NCBI RefSeq assembly: GCF_007558825.1
Contig: NZ_VLTK01000001.1
Span: forward strand, 310,001 to 374,000
Length of the DNA: 64,000 bases
From: Brevibacterium aurantiacum
GTDB taxonomy: Bacteria > Actinomycetota > Actinomycetes > Actinomycetales > Brevibacteriaceae
Direction of reading: 5' to 3'
This document shows, one piece after another, positions 43,861 through 52,417 of the stretch. The position numbers and the translations under genes are program-made. The notes beneath the pieces are model-generated. The model was not told where the DNA came from and searched no databases. It saw only the letters and a list, made by a program, of their open reading frames with translations. Position 1 is the stretch's first letter. The number at the start of each line of letters is the position of its first letter.

Positions 43861-44318
43861 TGTTCGCCGTTGCCTCTCTTCGTCGAGCATCATGGTCGGG
43901 TCCGCTCGGGACCGAACCATTGCGACCCCGTACTTTTGCGGGCCGACATTGCCAATGCTGATCAACCTACTCTCTTTTCGCCGTTACTGAAAAGTCGTTC
44001 GATAGACGGGATGAGGGGAAACGTGATGGGACGCCACCACCTCGGCGCCGTGATGAGCACGAGGCCCTGCGTGAAATGCCGGCGTCGGGCACACCGACCC
44101 GGATTCGAATCTCGACTAGCAATCAGCAACTTGAGCCACTGGATTCGTTGCGAATGACACGTTGCATGTGAAGTTATCGTTTCGTTTCGTGAGATTGATT
44201 GCGTTTTCGGTTGTATTGCGGATAGTGTCTATGGCGCAGATCACTTATGCGCCCGCGCGAACGCACGGTCGGGTGGGAGCGCTGCGACATTTGGCAAGAC
44301 TCATTGGGGAGGATTGAT
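43861..44318. other. Divergent promoter region with a tRNA-like fragment
   Basis: 458 bases between the MBL hydrolase and the APC permease without a credible gene. Contents: an inverted repeat around GGTCGGGTCC...GGGACCGAACC (about 43893-43920), a copy of the 11-mer CCACCTCGGCG (44037), a minus-strand stretch at about 44100-44142 resembling a decayed tRNA (GTGGCTCAAGTTG-like D-arm, GATTCGAATCC T-loop), and AT-rich DNA before the permease that probably holds its promoter. Confidence 0.5.
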
Positions 44319-45692
44319 ATGGCTGCGTCAGGGTCACTGAAACGCAACCTCGGGCTGTGGTCCATCGTCGGGCTCGGTCTCGGATATATGACGCCGACGG
44401 TGGTCTTCGATACGTTCGGGATCGTGTCGGACGAAACCGATGGGGCGGTGCCCGCCGCGTACCTCGTCGCGCTCATCGTCATGATCTTCACGGCCTTCAG
44501 CTACGGAAAGATGGTCAAGGTCTTCCCGACAGCGGGTTCGGCCTACACCTACACTCGAGAAACCATGAGCCCGGGACTCGGCTTCCTGGTCGGCTGGACC
44601 TCGCTCATGGACTACCTGCTGCTGCCGATGGTCAACTGCCTCATCGCCCGCCTGTATATGGAGTCACTGGTCCCCGATGCCCCCGCCTGGGTGTGGGTGG
44701 TCCTCTATACCGTGATCATGACCGGCATCGTCACCACTTCCATGCGCGGCACGGCCAACTTCAACGCCGTACTCCTGGTCTTCGCGGTCACCATGGTCGC
44801 TCTCTTCTGCATCATCGCCGTCGTCAATCTGACCAACGGCGAGGGATCCGGAATCGTCTTCAGCGCCGAGCCCTTCATGCATGAGGGCGTGCACATGTCC
44901 GCGCTCCTCACCGGCGCCACGGTGGTCTGCTTCTCCTTCATCGGCTTCGATGCCGTGACGATGTACACCAATGAGGCCAAGCATGTGAGCCTCATGCCCA
45001 AGGCGATTCTGCTGACCGTGGTCGCTGGTGGACTCATCTTCCTCGTCGCTAGCTACTTCGCTCAGCAGCTCTTCCCCGACAATTCGCAGTTCAGCGTCGT
45101 CGACGATCCGCTGCCGGAGATCGGCCTCCTCACCGGAGGGCCCGTCTTCATGGGCTTCTTCCTCGCAGCCGCCTTCGCCGCCACTGTGGCATCGGGCCTG
45201 GCCTCCCATGCCTCGGTCTCGCGCATGCTGCTGGTGATGGGACGCAATGGCGTGCTGCCGCGCAAGGCCTTCGGCTACATCCATCCGAAGACCCACACCC
45301 CGATGTTCAACATCATCCTGGTCGGCGCGGTGTGCCTGTTTGCGATGTCGTTCAGCCTCGAGTTCATCTCCGCGCTGATCAACTTCGGGGCTCTCATCGC
45401 CTTCACCTTCGTCAACCTCACGGTCATCGCGCACTTCGCGTTCCGCACCAGACAGGTCGTCGACTTCAAGTCGGCGTTCAACTACGTGGTGATGCCAGCG
45501 ATCGGCGCAATACTCACCGGCATCCTGTGGGTGAGCCTGCACGAGACCGCACTGATCGGCGGCGCGATCTGGCTGGCGATCGGTGTCATCTACCTGGCTG
45601 TGCTCACCCGCGGCTTCAAGCGCACAGTCCGCAGCTTCGACGACCCCGAGGCCGATGCCGAGATGTCCGAACCGGAGGCCGCCGCGGAATAG
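44319..45692 (+). CDS. APC-family amino acid/amine permease
   Basis: 457-residue, twelve-helix permease of the amino acid-polyamine-organocation superfamily. Family motifs include LKRNLGLWSIVGLGLGYMTPTVVFDTFGI in helix 1, FPTAGSAYTYTRETMSPGLGFLVGWTSLMDYLLLP, FIGFDAVTMYTNEAKH in helix 6 and RNGVLPRKAFGYIHPKTHTP between helices 8 and 9. The overall pattern resembles putrescine-importer-like members, but substrate is uncertain. ATG 44319 has GGGGAGG 6 nt upstream. It diverges from the MBL-C45 operon, which could process an imported compound or feed it a product. Confidence 0.93.
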   Translation: MAASGSLKRNLGLWSIVGLGLGYMTPTVVFDTFGIVSDETDGAVPAAYLVALIVMIFTAFSYGKMVKVFPTAGSAYTYTRETMSPGLGFLVGWTSLMDYLLLPMVNCLIARLYMESLVPDAPAWVWVVLYTVIMTGIVTTSMRGTANFNAVLLVFAVTMVALFCIIAVVNLTNGEGSGIVFSAEPFMHEGVHMSALLTGATVVCFSFIGFDAVTMYTNEAKHVSLMPKAILLTVVAGGLIFLVASYFAQQLFPDNSQFSVVDDPLPEIGLLTGGPVFMGFFLAAAFAATVASGLASHASVSRMLLVMGRNGVLPRKAFGYIHPKTHTPMFNIILVGAVCLFAMSFSLEFISALINFGALIAFTFVNLTVIAHFAFRTRQVVDFKSAFNYVVMPAIGAILTGILWVSLHETALIGGAIWLAIGVIYLAVLTRGFKRTVRSFDDPEADAEMSEPEAAAE

Positions 45693-45723
45693 GCGCCGGC
45701 CGCGGCACTGCGGCGGTGCGGCG

Positions 45724-45770
45724 GTGCGGCGGGACTGGAGCGTGCCGCAGCAGTGCGGCGGGACTGGAGC
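45724..45770. repeat. 18-bp direct repeat in GC-rich spacer
   Basis: GTGCGGCGGGACTGGAGC occurs at 45724-45741 and 45753-45770, within a run of GCGGTGCGGC units just after the permease stop. Confidence 0.75.
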
Positions 45771-45803
45771 CGGCCGGGCGGAGTGCCCGCAGACTCAGAT
45801 TTC

Positions 45804-45854
45804 CTGGTGAAGGATTGTCGAATTCATCAACGGAATTCGACAATCTTTCACCAG
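45804..45854 (+). terminator. Long near-perfect inverted repeat after the permease
   Basis: Two 22-nt arms (CTGGTGAA-g-GATTGTCGAATTC and its complement) with one mismatch and a 7-nt loop. Probably the permease terminator, though the length is unusual. Confidence 0.75.
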
Positions 45855-45881
45855 AGAATCACGACCACGTGCAGGGATGCG

Positions 45882-45926
45882 AAAAGTCCCCGTCGCTGTC
45901 GTTTTCACGATGCGAACGGGGACTTT
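45882..45926 (-). terminator. tRNA-Ser(TGA) terminator
   Basis: Outer 11-bp stem AAAGTCCCCGT / ACGGGGACTTT with an inner TCGT/ACGA helix; ends in a T-run on the minus strand. Confidence 0.85.
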
Positions 45927-45933
45927 CACTTTG

Positions 45934-46021
45934 CGGAAGCGGTGGGATTCGAACCCACGGAGCGGGGTTGCCGCTCAATGGTTTTCAAGACCATCTCCTT
46001 CGGCCGCTCGGACACGCTTCC
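45934..46021 (-). tRNA. tRNA-Ser (anticodon TGA)
   Basis: Minus-strand class II tRNA: acceptor GGAAGCG/CGCTTCC, anticodon arm ATGGTCTTGAAAACCAT exposing TGA, long variable arm, T-loop GGTTCGAATCC and discriminator G. Confidence 0.96.
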
Positions 46022-46123
46022 AAGGGTTCGCGATGAACCACGGCCTGCTCCGCACGAGGCTGAGCCACAACAGTTTCTCACAAACCGATTGTCTTCTGCT
46101 AATCGGTTCCCGAAGGAGCGGCG

Positions 46124-48619
46124 TCAGTGCTTTGCTGACCCGCTGCCCTGCTCAGATGCGTCAGTCTGCAACTGCTCGGACATATCGGCCTGTGACTTGT
46201 CGGACTCGTCGGTCCGCGGCTGCACCTGCCGTTCCTCCTGCAAGACGTGTCGACCAGTCGAATCCGAATCCTCCGGGGCGGCGCCGCGCGCAGCGAACGT
46301 AGCGGGCACGGGCGAGACGACGAACTCGTCCTCTTCGTCCTCGAACTCCTCATCGTCGAAGGCCGACTGCTCGGCGAGGCTTGGACGACGAATTCTGCTC
46401 GGCCTGGCAGCGCCGGTGAACTGCGCCGTCGGTCCCTGCCGGGGTGCGGGACGTGGCCGAGGTTCAGCGGATTCTGTTATCTCGGAGTCCGAATCGACAA
46501 TGGTGCCGGCGTCCGTGTCGGCGGTGGTGCCGGCGTCCGTGTCGGCGGTGGTCTCCGCGTCGGCAGCATTGTCTGTTTCGGGCACAGGGCCGGTGTTGAC
46601 TGTGGTGTTGACTGTGGTGTCGGCTGCAGCGTCCTTGTCGGCCTCGGAGCCGGCGTCGGAGTCGGAGTCGGCTGCAGTGTCCTTGTCGGCCTCGGAGCCG
46701 GTGTCGGTCCCAGCGACCTTGCTGGCCTTGGAATCAGCGTCGGCCCCGGTGCCCGCGTCAGCGAGAGCTTCGTCGGCTTCGACCACGAGATCGGGCGTCC
46801 GCGATTCATCCGCGCCGTTCGAAACGACTGCGTCGCTAGGGGCCTCCGCGTCACTCGAATTGTCTTCGTCGTTCGAAGTCACCGTGTCGTTCGAAGTCAC
46901 CATATCGTTCGAAGCCTCCGTGGCACCCGAAGCCTCTGCGGCAGTCGCGGGAACGCTGAGTTCCGCCTCGGCGGGCGTGTCACCGGCACGAGCCGGCTTG
47001 CCCTTGAGAACCAAGGTCAAGGTCGACAGCGGAACCGAGAGCCAGTTGGGACGATTGCGCAGTTCGGTGACGACCTCCACAAGGAGCCTGTCGATGAGTG
47101 CCGCGCGCAGGACAGGATCGCCGAGACCCAGGCTTTCGCCACGGGCTCGAGAATAGCCGCTGAGCAGCGAGTTCTGCACCTGCGAGGCCCAGAGGAATTC
47201 CGGGGAATCGTAGACGGCTCGCAGCGCTGACGCGTCATTGCCGAAGCCGTTGACGACGAGGCCGCCGTCCTCCGATTCGAGCTCGCCGGTCCGCTGCAAT
47301 CTGGCGAATCCAGCCGCGTAGTCAACGCTGCGCAGCAATGCCACGAGGTCGAGTGCCACCGGCTTCGGATCCGAGTTCGTCGAGTCCGTGAACTTCACGA
47401 CCGAGTAGCCGTCGGTTCCCGAGCTCACTACGTGATCAAGAGTCAGCTCTCCATGGATCTTCTGCAGCACACCGATCGTACTCAGCGACTGCAGCTTCAC
47501 GCGGTGGGCACGCAGCTCGGGCACCAGGGAATCCAGGGCCAGCGGAGCACGGCCCAGTGCCCAGTCGATGCGCTCGATCCACTTCTTGGCCAGAAGCCTC
47601 GTCGGCTCGCCCCGACCTTCGACGATGCCGAATTCGGCGGCCATATCCGAGTGGAGCTCACCGATGCGGCGGCCCATCTCCGAAGCCTGAGCGTTGTAGG
47701 CTCCGATCGATCCGGAATCGACGGCGCAGACGATGTCCACTGCTTCGCGCCAGGCGGCTTCGGCGTCGACGTCCACATGGGACAGCAGCGCCATCGGAGC
47801 CTCCATCTCGGTGACCTCGAACATGTCGTACCACCGGCCTGAGCCCCAGCCGATGACTTCGGGAACACTGCGGGAGCCCGCCTCGGTGAGCAGAACCGGG
47901 ATCGTCAGCGATGACGGCATCCCGTTCTCCAACACACGGAAGAAGCTGAGCTCCATCGGCTCGTACTCGTCGTGGATGATGACCATTGATTTATGGGCGC
48001 CGGAGTCGGTGACCTCTATGGGACGGATGTCGATGGGCAGCTCTTCACGAGCGTCCGTGACCAACGAAGCCTTCGACGGCTTCGGTGGGACCACCTCGGC
48101 GGGGGAATTGCTACGGCCCGAGGCTGACCGCGAAGGAGCTGATGCCGCCGGCACCGAAGACTGCGCAGGCTGGCTCCCTCGCGATGCTGCTGCCTTCTCC
48201 TGGCTGTGACGCAGCGATTCTGTGCTCAGCTGGCCGCCGTCGAAGACTTTGCGCTTGGTGATCGCGTCGGCCATGAGATTGACGAAGACGGGGTCTGCCG
48301 CACCGTCATAGACGAAGACTTCTCCCAGTGCGAGGTCATCGATCCGACCGATCAGCGACTTGCGCAGGTGCATGTCTTCGACTCCGCGCAGTGAGAGCGG
48401 AATGTTGAGCCGACGCAGGGTCGGACCGTCACCGACAGAGATCACGGTCACGAGACCGGCGAAACCACCGAGCGCCTCGGCCTTATACACAAAGGCACGA
48501 GCCACCGACATCGGAGTGATATCGGGGTCGGTTCCGAAGTCTGCGGCGTGCTTCGGAAACCACGACTGCCGAGGTATCCAGCTGGCTAACAGTTGCTCCA
48601 GCTCACTGCTGATGGCCAT
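46124..48619 (-). CDS. Maltokinase/Pep2-like protein, probable pseudokinase, with a long acidic tail
   Basis: 831 residues. The first 100 (SWIPRQSWFPKHAADFG, RLNIPLSLRGVEDMHLRKSLIGRIDD) match the N-terminal cap of maltokinases; residues about 165-540 follow the kinase fold (MGRRIGELHSDMAAEFG, ALDLVALLRSVDYAAGFARLQ). However, the expected catalytic HGDLHLGQ is IHGELTLDHVV here (Asp to Glu) and the metal-binding IDFEGEP is replaced by VKFTDSTNSDPKP, so phosphotransfer looks lost. From about 545 the chain is a disordered Asp/Ala/Thr/Ser tail with repeats such as SEADKDTAADSD. ATG 48619 has an ideal AAGGAGG site. No treS or glgE lies nearby. Confidence 0.8.
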   Translation of the reverse strand: MAISSELEQLLASWIPRQSWFPKHAADFGTDPDITPMSVARAFVYKAEALGGFAGLVTVISVGDGPTLRRLNIPLSLRGVEDMHLRKSLIGRIDDLALGEVFVYDGAADPVFVNLMADAITKRKVFDGGQLSTESLRHSQEKAAASRGSQPAQSSVPAASAPSRSASGRSNSPAEVVPPKPSKASLVTDAREELPIDIRPIEVTDSGAHKSMVIIHDEYEPMELSFFRVLENGMPSSLTIPVLLTEAGSRSVPEVIGWGSGRWYDMFEVTEMEAPMALLSHVDVDAEAAWREAVDIVCAVDSGSIGAYNAQASEMGRRIGELHSDMAAEFGIVEGRGEPTRLLAKKWIERIDWALGRAPLALDSLVPELRAHRVKLQSLSTIGVLQKIHGELTLDHVVSSGTDGYSVVKFTDSTNSDPKPVALDLVALLRSVDYAAGFARLQRTGELESEDGGLVVNGFGNDASALRAVYDSPEFLWASQVQNSLLSGYSRARGESLGLGDPVLRAALIDRLLVEVVTELRNRPNWLSVPLSTLTLVLKGKPARAGDTPAEAELSVPATAAEASGATEASNDMVTSNDTVTSNDEDNSSDAEAPSDAVVSNGADESRTPDLVVEADEALADAGTGADADSKASKVAGTDTGSEADKDTAADSDSDAGSEADKDAAADTTVNTTVNTGPVPETDNAADAETTADTDAGTTADTDAGTIVDSDSEITESAEPRPRPAPRQGPTAQFTGAARPSRIRRPSLAEQSAFDDEEFEDEEDEFVVSPVPATFAARGAAPEDSDSTGRHVLQEERQVQPRTDESDKSQADMSEQLQTDASEQGSGSAKH

Positions 48620-48866
48620 GTCGCCTCCTTGAAGGAATTAAGGGCATCTCCATCCAATCATGTTAAGGCCCTCGCGCTGTTCAGGGCGCACCAGAAATCA
48701 TCAACTCCGCGCCGTATTCCATACCTTCAGCACCCCATCGGAGGCCTTTCGACGCCCCAGCGCAGTGCCGGTCAGCGGCGGCGGAGTGCTGGTAGGGCGG
48801 CTTGCCGGGTGTCCTCATTCCGGAACGAGTTGCACAAGGACAACACAGAAGGAGCACAATGGAGTC

Positions 48867-50153
48867 GTGTTGAAAAAAGACGTATCACCCCAGCAGCAAA
48901 CACTCGCGAACGAGGTCGAAGCGGCCGCGACGCGAATTGCCGACTCTGTGATCATGTCTCCCCTGCAGATTTCGGAGCGGCTGTCCGCCGCCACCGGCTC
49001 CACTGTCTACCTCAAACGCGAGGACCTGCAGATGGTGCGTTCGTACAAGGTCCGCGGCGCGTTCAACTTCATGCTCCAGCTCGACGAGACCGAGCGTGCC
49101 CGGGGAGTCGTGTGCGCCTCGGCGGGCAACCATGCCCAGGGCTTCGCCCGCGCGTGTAAGGAGCTGGGCATCCAGGGCACCATCTTCGTCCCCAAGACCA
49201 CGCCGAGGCAGAAGGTCGACCGGGTCCGTCATTTCGGCGGCGACTGGGTCACGATCGAGATCTCCGGCTCCACCTATGACGACGCATCGGCGCTGGCCCA
49301 CCGGCACGCAGAACGCAACGACGCCCTCCTCGTCTCGGCCTTCGACGATCTACGCACCATCGCCGGCCAAGGCACGGTCGCTGTGGAGATCGCCTCCCAG
49401 CTCAAGGCAGCACCCGACTACATCATCGTGCCCGTCGGCGGCGGCGGAGTGATCTCCGGAATCGCGGCCTATGCGGCCCAGAACCTGCCGGGCACCACCG
49501 TCATCGGCGCCGAACCAGCGGGTGCCGCCTCGATGATCGCAGCACTCAAGGCCGGACGTCCGGTCACCTTGGAGAACATCGATCCCTTTGCCGACGGCAC
49601 CGCGGTCAAGCGCGCCGGGGCGCTGACCTACGACATCGTCTCCGACCTCGAAGTCGATGTCCGCCCCGTTGCCGAGGGCGCAGTGGCCACGGAGATGCTC
49701 GACATGTACCAGGTCGACGGCATCATCGCCGAGCCATCCGGGGCAATCGCCTCGGCAGCCATCGGGAAGCCGGGGACGGGCAAGCCGATCGCCATCGAAC
49801 CAGGATCGACCGTCGTGTGCCTGGTCTCCGGCGGCAACAACGACATCTCCCGCTACCCGGAGATCTTGGAGCGCTCACTCGTCCACGAAGGCCTCAAGCA
49901 CTACTTCATCGTCGACTTCCCGCAGGAGCCCGGCGCCCTCCGTCGCTTCCTCAACGAGATCCTCGGCCCCGACGACGACATCGCGATGTTCGAGTACGTC
50001 AAACGCTCTGATCGTGAAACCGGCCCTGCCTTCGTCGGCATCGAACTCGGCTATGCCGAGGACCTGCCGAACCTGCTCGAACGTATGGACGCCTCACAGA
50101 TCGAGATCGAACGCGTGCACCAGAACTCACCGATGTTCCGTCTCTTCGCCTGA
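48867..50153 (+). CDS. ilvA: Threonine ammonia-lyase (threonine dehydratase)
   Basis: 428-residue PLP enzyme converting threonine to 2-oxobutanoate, the first step to isoleucine. PLP Lys lies in REDLQMVRSYKVRGAFNFM, the phosphate loop is VPVGGGGVISG, and CASAGNHAQGFA and LVSGGNNDISRY are family blocks. After about residue 335 there is a single ACT-like regulatory domain (HYFIVDFPQEPGALRRFLNEILGPDDDIAMFEYVKRS), as in short actinobacterial IlvA. The start is uncertain: GTG 48867 or TTG 48870. A four-codon open frame with a good Shine-Dalgarno (AAGGAG, ATG at 48859) ends exactly over these codons and may drive coupled initiation. Confidence 0.94.
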   Translation: MLKKDVSPQQQTLANEVEAAATRIADSVIMSPLQISERLSAATGSTVYLKREDLQMVRSYKVRGAFNFMLQLDETERARGVVCASAGNHAQGFARACKELGIQGTIFVPKTTPRQKVDRVRHFGGDWVTIEISGSTYDDASALAHRHAERNDALLVSAFDDLRTIAGQGTVAVEIASQLKAAPDYIIVPVGGGGVISGIAAYAAQNLPGTTVIGAEPAGAASMIAALKAGRPVTLENIDPFADGTAVKRAGALTYDIVSDLEVDVRPVAEGAVATEMLDMYQVDGIIAEPSGAIASAAIGKPGTGKPIAIEPGSTVVCLVSGGNNDISRYPEILERSLVHEGLKHYFIVDFPQEPGALRRFLNEILGPDDDIAMFEYVKRSDRETGPAFVGIELGYAEDLPNLLERMDASQIEIERVHQNSPMFRLFA

Positions 50154-50224
50154 GGCCCTGCGAGCCTCGTCTCGGACGTGAAGTCACCTCGGCCGAATCT
50201 TCGCCGAACCACTAGAGTGGAATC

Positions 50225-51253
50225 ATGCGAGCAATCACGATTTCCACTCCAGGCGGTCCCGAAGTCCTTCAGGTCACCGAGGAGCCGACCCCGGACATCG
50301 CGGCCGACGAAGTTCTGGTCACAGTGCACGCGGCCGGCATCAACCGCGCCGATCTGCTGCAGCGCCAGGGCTTCTACGACCCACCGGCCGGTGCCACGCT
50401 GATCCCGGGCCTCGAAGTCTCCGGCACGATCGCCGAGCTCGGCTCCGAGGTCACCGGTTGGAAGGTCGGCGACCGAGTCGCCGCCCTCCTCTCCGGTGGA
50501 GGTTACGCGGAGTCAGTCCCCGTTCCTGCAGGTCAGCTCCTTCCAGTCCCTGACAGTCTCGACCTCACCGAGGCTGCCGGCCTGCCCGAGGTTCTGGCGA
50601 CAGTGCATTCCAACATCGTCGGCAATGCGAACATCCAGGCTGGCGAATGGCTCCTCGTCCACGGCGGCGGATCCGGAATCGGCACGGCCGCCATCCAGAT
50701 CGCCAAATACCTCGGCGTCAAGATCGTCGTCACCGTCGGGTCCGAACGCAAGGCCGAATTCTGCCGCAGCCTCGGCGCCGATGCCGTCATCAATTACCGT
50801 GACGAGGACTTCGTCGAACGCGTCCACGAGATCTGCGTTCGCCCCGACGGTTCGACCGGCGCCGACGTCATCCTCGACATCATCGGTGCGAAATACCTGA
50901 AGTCCAACGTCAAGGCTCTGGGCACCGACGGGCGCCTCGTCATCATCGGCATGCAGGGCGGCGCGAAGGCCGAACTCAGCATCGCCTCGCTCATGCAGCC
51001 ACGCAAGTCGGTCGCGGGCACGACGCTCCGGGCACGACCCAAGGAGCAGAAGATCGAGATCATCGCCGAGGTGGCTGCACAGTTGTGGCCGGCAGTGATC
51101 TCCGGTGACATCCGCCCGATCGTCCACGAGACGATGCCCTTGTCCGATGCGCCCAAGGCCCATACCGCATTGGAAGAGGGCGCGAGCATCGGAAAGGTGC
51201 TGCTCATCGTCGACGAGTCAGCGCCTGCCGCGAAGTCAGAACAGCACGTCTGA
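50225..51253 (+). CDS. NAD(P)H-quinone oxidoreductase (zeta-crystallin/PIG3 type MDR)
   Basis: 342-residue zinc-free medium-chain dehydrogenase. PIG3-type features are HAAGINRADLLQRQGFYDPPAGA, IPGLEVSGTIAELG, LPEVLATVHSNI, the cofactor loop LLVHGGGSGIGTAAIQIAKYLG and VINYRDEDF. It reduces quinones or electrophilic carbonyls with NADPH. The Cys ligands of zinc MDRs are absent. It lies 71 nt after ilvA and 61 nt before bpa, all rightward; it could share a transcript but no overlap proves it. Confidence 0.93.
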   Translation: MRAITISTPGGPEVLQVTEEPTPDIAADEVLVTVHAAGINRADLLQRQGFYDPPAGATLIPGLEVSGTIAELGSEVTGWKVGDRVAALLSGGGYAESVPVPAGQLLPVPDSLDLTEAAGLPEVLATVHSNIVGNANIQAGEWLLVHGGGSGIGTAAIQIAKYLGVKIVVTVGSERKAEFCRSLGADAVINYRDEDFVERVHEICVRPDGSTGADVILDIIGAKYLKSNVKALGTDGRLVIIGMQGGAKAELSIASLMQPRKSVAGTTLRARPKEQKIEIIAEVAAQLWPAVISGDIRPIVHETMPLSDAPKAHTALEEGASIGKVLLIVDESAPAAKSEQHV

Positions 51254-51314
51254 GGCTCATTGAGGCTGAGGCCCAGCGTGTCTGAGCTTCAGCGCAGGAA
51301 GAAGGTGTCCGAAC

Positions 51315-51893
51315 ATGACCAGCACTCCCGATCAGTCCGAGAGCTCCTCCACGCAGCCGGGACACTCCCCCGGTCAGTCGGCGAGCATCTCAGAACAGCC
51401 GGCGGGTCCTGCCGGTGAATCCGTCGAAGAGTCATCGGCCGAGGTCGATGTGTCATCCCCGGCGAAGGTGATGCGGATCGGAACCATGGTCAAACAGCTC
51501 CTCGAAGAGGTTCGCAACACCGACCTCGACGAGAAGGGTCGCGAGCGTCTGGCGAAGATCCACCGCCGGTCGATCGACGAGCTCGAGGACGGCCTGTCCA
51601 AGGATCTCATCGACGAACTCGAACGCCTCGACCTGCCCTTCGACACGGGCGATGGCCCTCCGACGAACTCCGAGCTGCGCATCGCCCAAGCCCAGCTGGT
51701 CGGCTGGCTGGAGGGACTCTTCCACGGCATCCAGACCGCGATCATGGCACAGCAGGCGATGGCGCAGCAGGGTCCTGCCGGGCATGGACAGCTGCCACCG
51801 GGAATGGCGGCACCCGGGACCGCTCCGACCGCAGCCGCCAACGGCCAGAAGCAAGACGACACCGACAACCGCCGCACGGGCAACTACCTGTGA
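51315..51893 (+). CDS. bpa: Bacterial proteasome activator
   Basis: 192-residue Bpa/PafE family protein, an ATP-independent ring that opens the 20S proteasome gate in actinobacteria. After a disordered Ser/Gln/Pro leader (1-50), the helical core is conserved: KVMRIGTMVKQLLEEVRNTDLDEKGRERLAKIHRRSIDELEDGLSKDLIDELERLDLPF, then SELRIAQAQLVGWLEGLFHGIQTAIMAQQAMAQQ. The C-terminus is GNYL, close to the GQYL motif with which Bpa docks into the proteasome, so docking is probably kept. ATG 51315 follows a GA-rich ribosome site. The next gene overlaps its stop (GTGA), marking an operon. Confidence 0.92.
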   Translation: MTSTPDQSESSSTQPGHSPGQSASISEQPAGPAGESVEESSAEVDVSSPAKVMRIGTMVKQLLEEVRNTDLDEKGRERLAKIHRRSIDELEDGLSKDLIDELERLDLPFDTGDGPPTNSELRIAQAQLVGWLEGLFHGIQTAIMAQQAMAQQGPAGHGQLPPGMAAPGTAPTAAANGQKQDDTDNRRTGNYL

Positions 51894-52417
51894 AGAACAT
51901 CTTCTCCGGTCTGCGAAAGCCGGGCGGATCCTCCTCGCGCAAGGGCCCTGACCAGCAGTTCGGCACTGGGCTCTGGCGCCATAACCGCGACCGGTTCATC
52001 CGCGCCGTCGACCGCTACTACACCACCTCGGTGGCCATCCACGAGTTGACGGCCGAGGGCCGGGGTCCGTCTGCCGACGCCAACACGATCATCGATGGGA
52101 CGCAGCGCCTCAACGACCTGGTGCCGGTCGTCGACGAGATCACCGCGTGGCTGAACACCCATCACCCGGTCTCCGGGCAGGTCGTTCCCGGCCACACCCG
52201 AAATGCTGTCGGTGACACTCCGGAACTGCTGACCAGGGCCTCATCGAAAGTCGCCGAGGCGGTGCTCGCGGCATCGATGGCCCGCACCGAGATCATCGCC
52301 GGGCGACAGTTCGGCCCAAGCGCGAAGGCGACCGAACGATTCATCGCCGACGCTGCGCAGCTGCTCGAACACGTCCAGGAGAACGTGGATGGACGGGGCA
52401 ATCATGACGCCACCTGA
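51890..52417 (+). CDS. Hypothetical protein coupled to bpa
   Basis: 175-residue, mostly helical soluble protein of unknown family. It has a short basic leader (MKNIFSGLRKPGGSSSRKG) and regions DRFIRAVDRYYTTSVAIHELTAEGRG and KATERFIADAAQLLEHVQENVD that look like amphipathic helices; no catalytic motif or signal peptide is visible. Its GTG start overlaps the bpa stop as GTGA, and its 3' end overlaps the following HAD gene by 29 bases, so the three are a tight operon. A role with the proteasome activator is suggested by position only. Confidence 0.8.
   Translation: MKNIFSGLRKPGGSSSRKGPDQQFGTGLWRHNRDRFIRAVDRYYTTSVAIHELTAEGRGPSADANTIIDGTQRLNDLVPVVDEITAWLNTHHPVSGQVVPGHTRNAVGDTPELLTRASSKVAEAVLAASMARTEIIAGRQFGPSAKATERFIADAAQLLEHVQENVDGRGNHDAT

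Noticed and set aside
42082..44157. A 691-codon open frame on the plus strand opposite the C45 and MBL hydrolase genes
   Set aside because: It is antisense to two genes with intact catalytic motifs; long antisense frames are expected when third positions are strongly GC-biased, and the translation shows no domain-like pattern.
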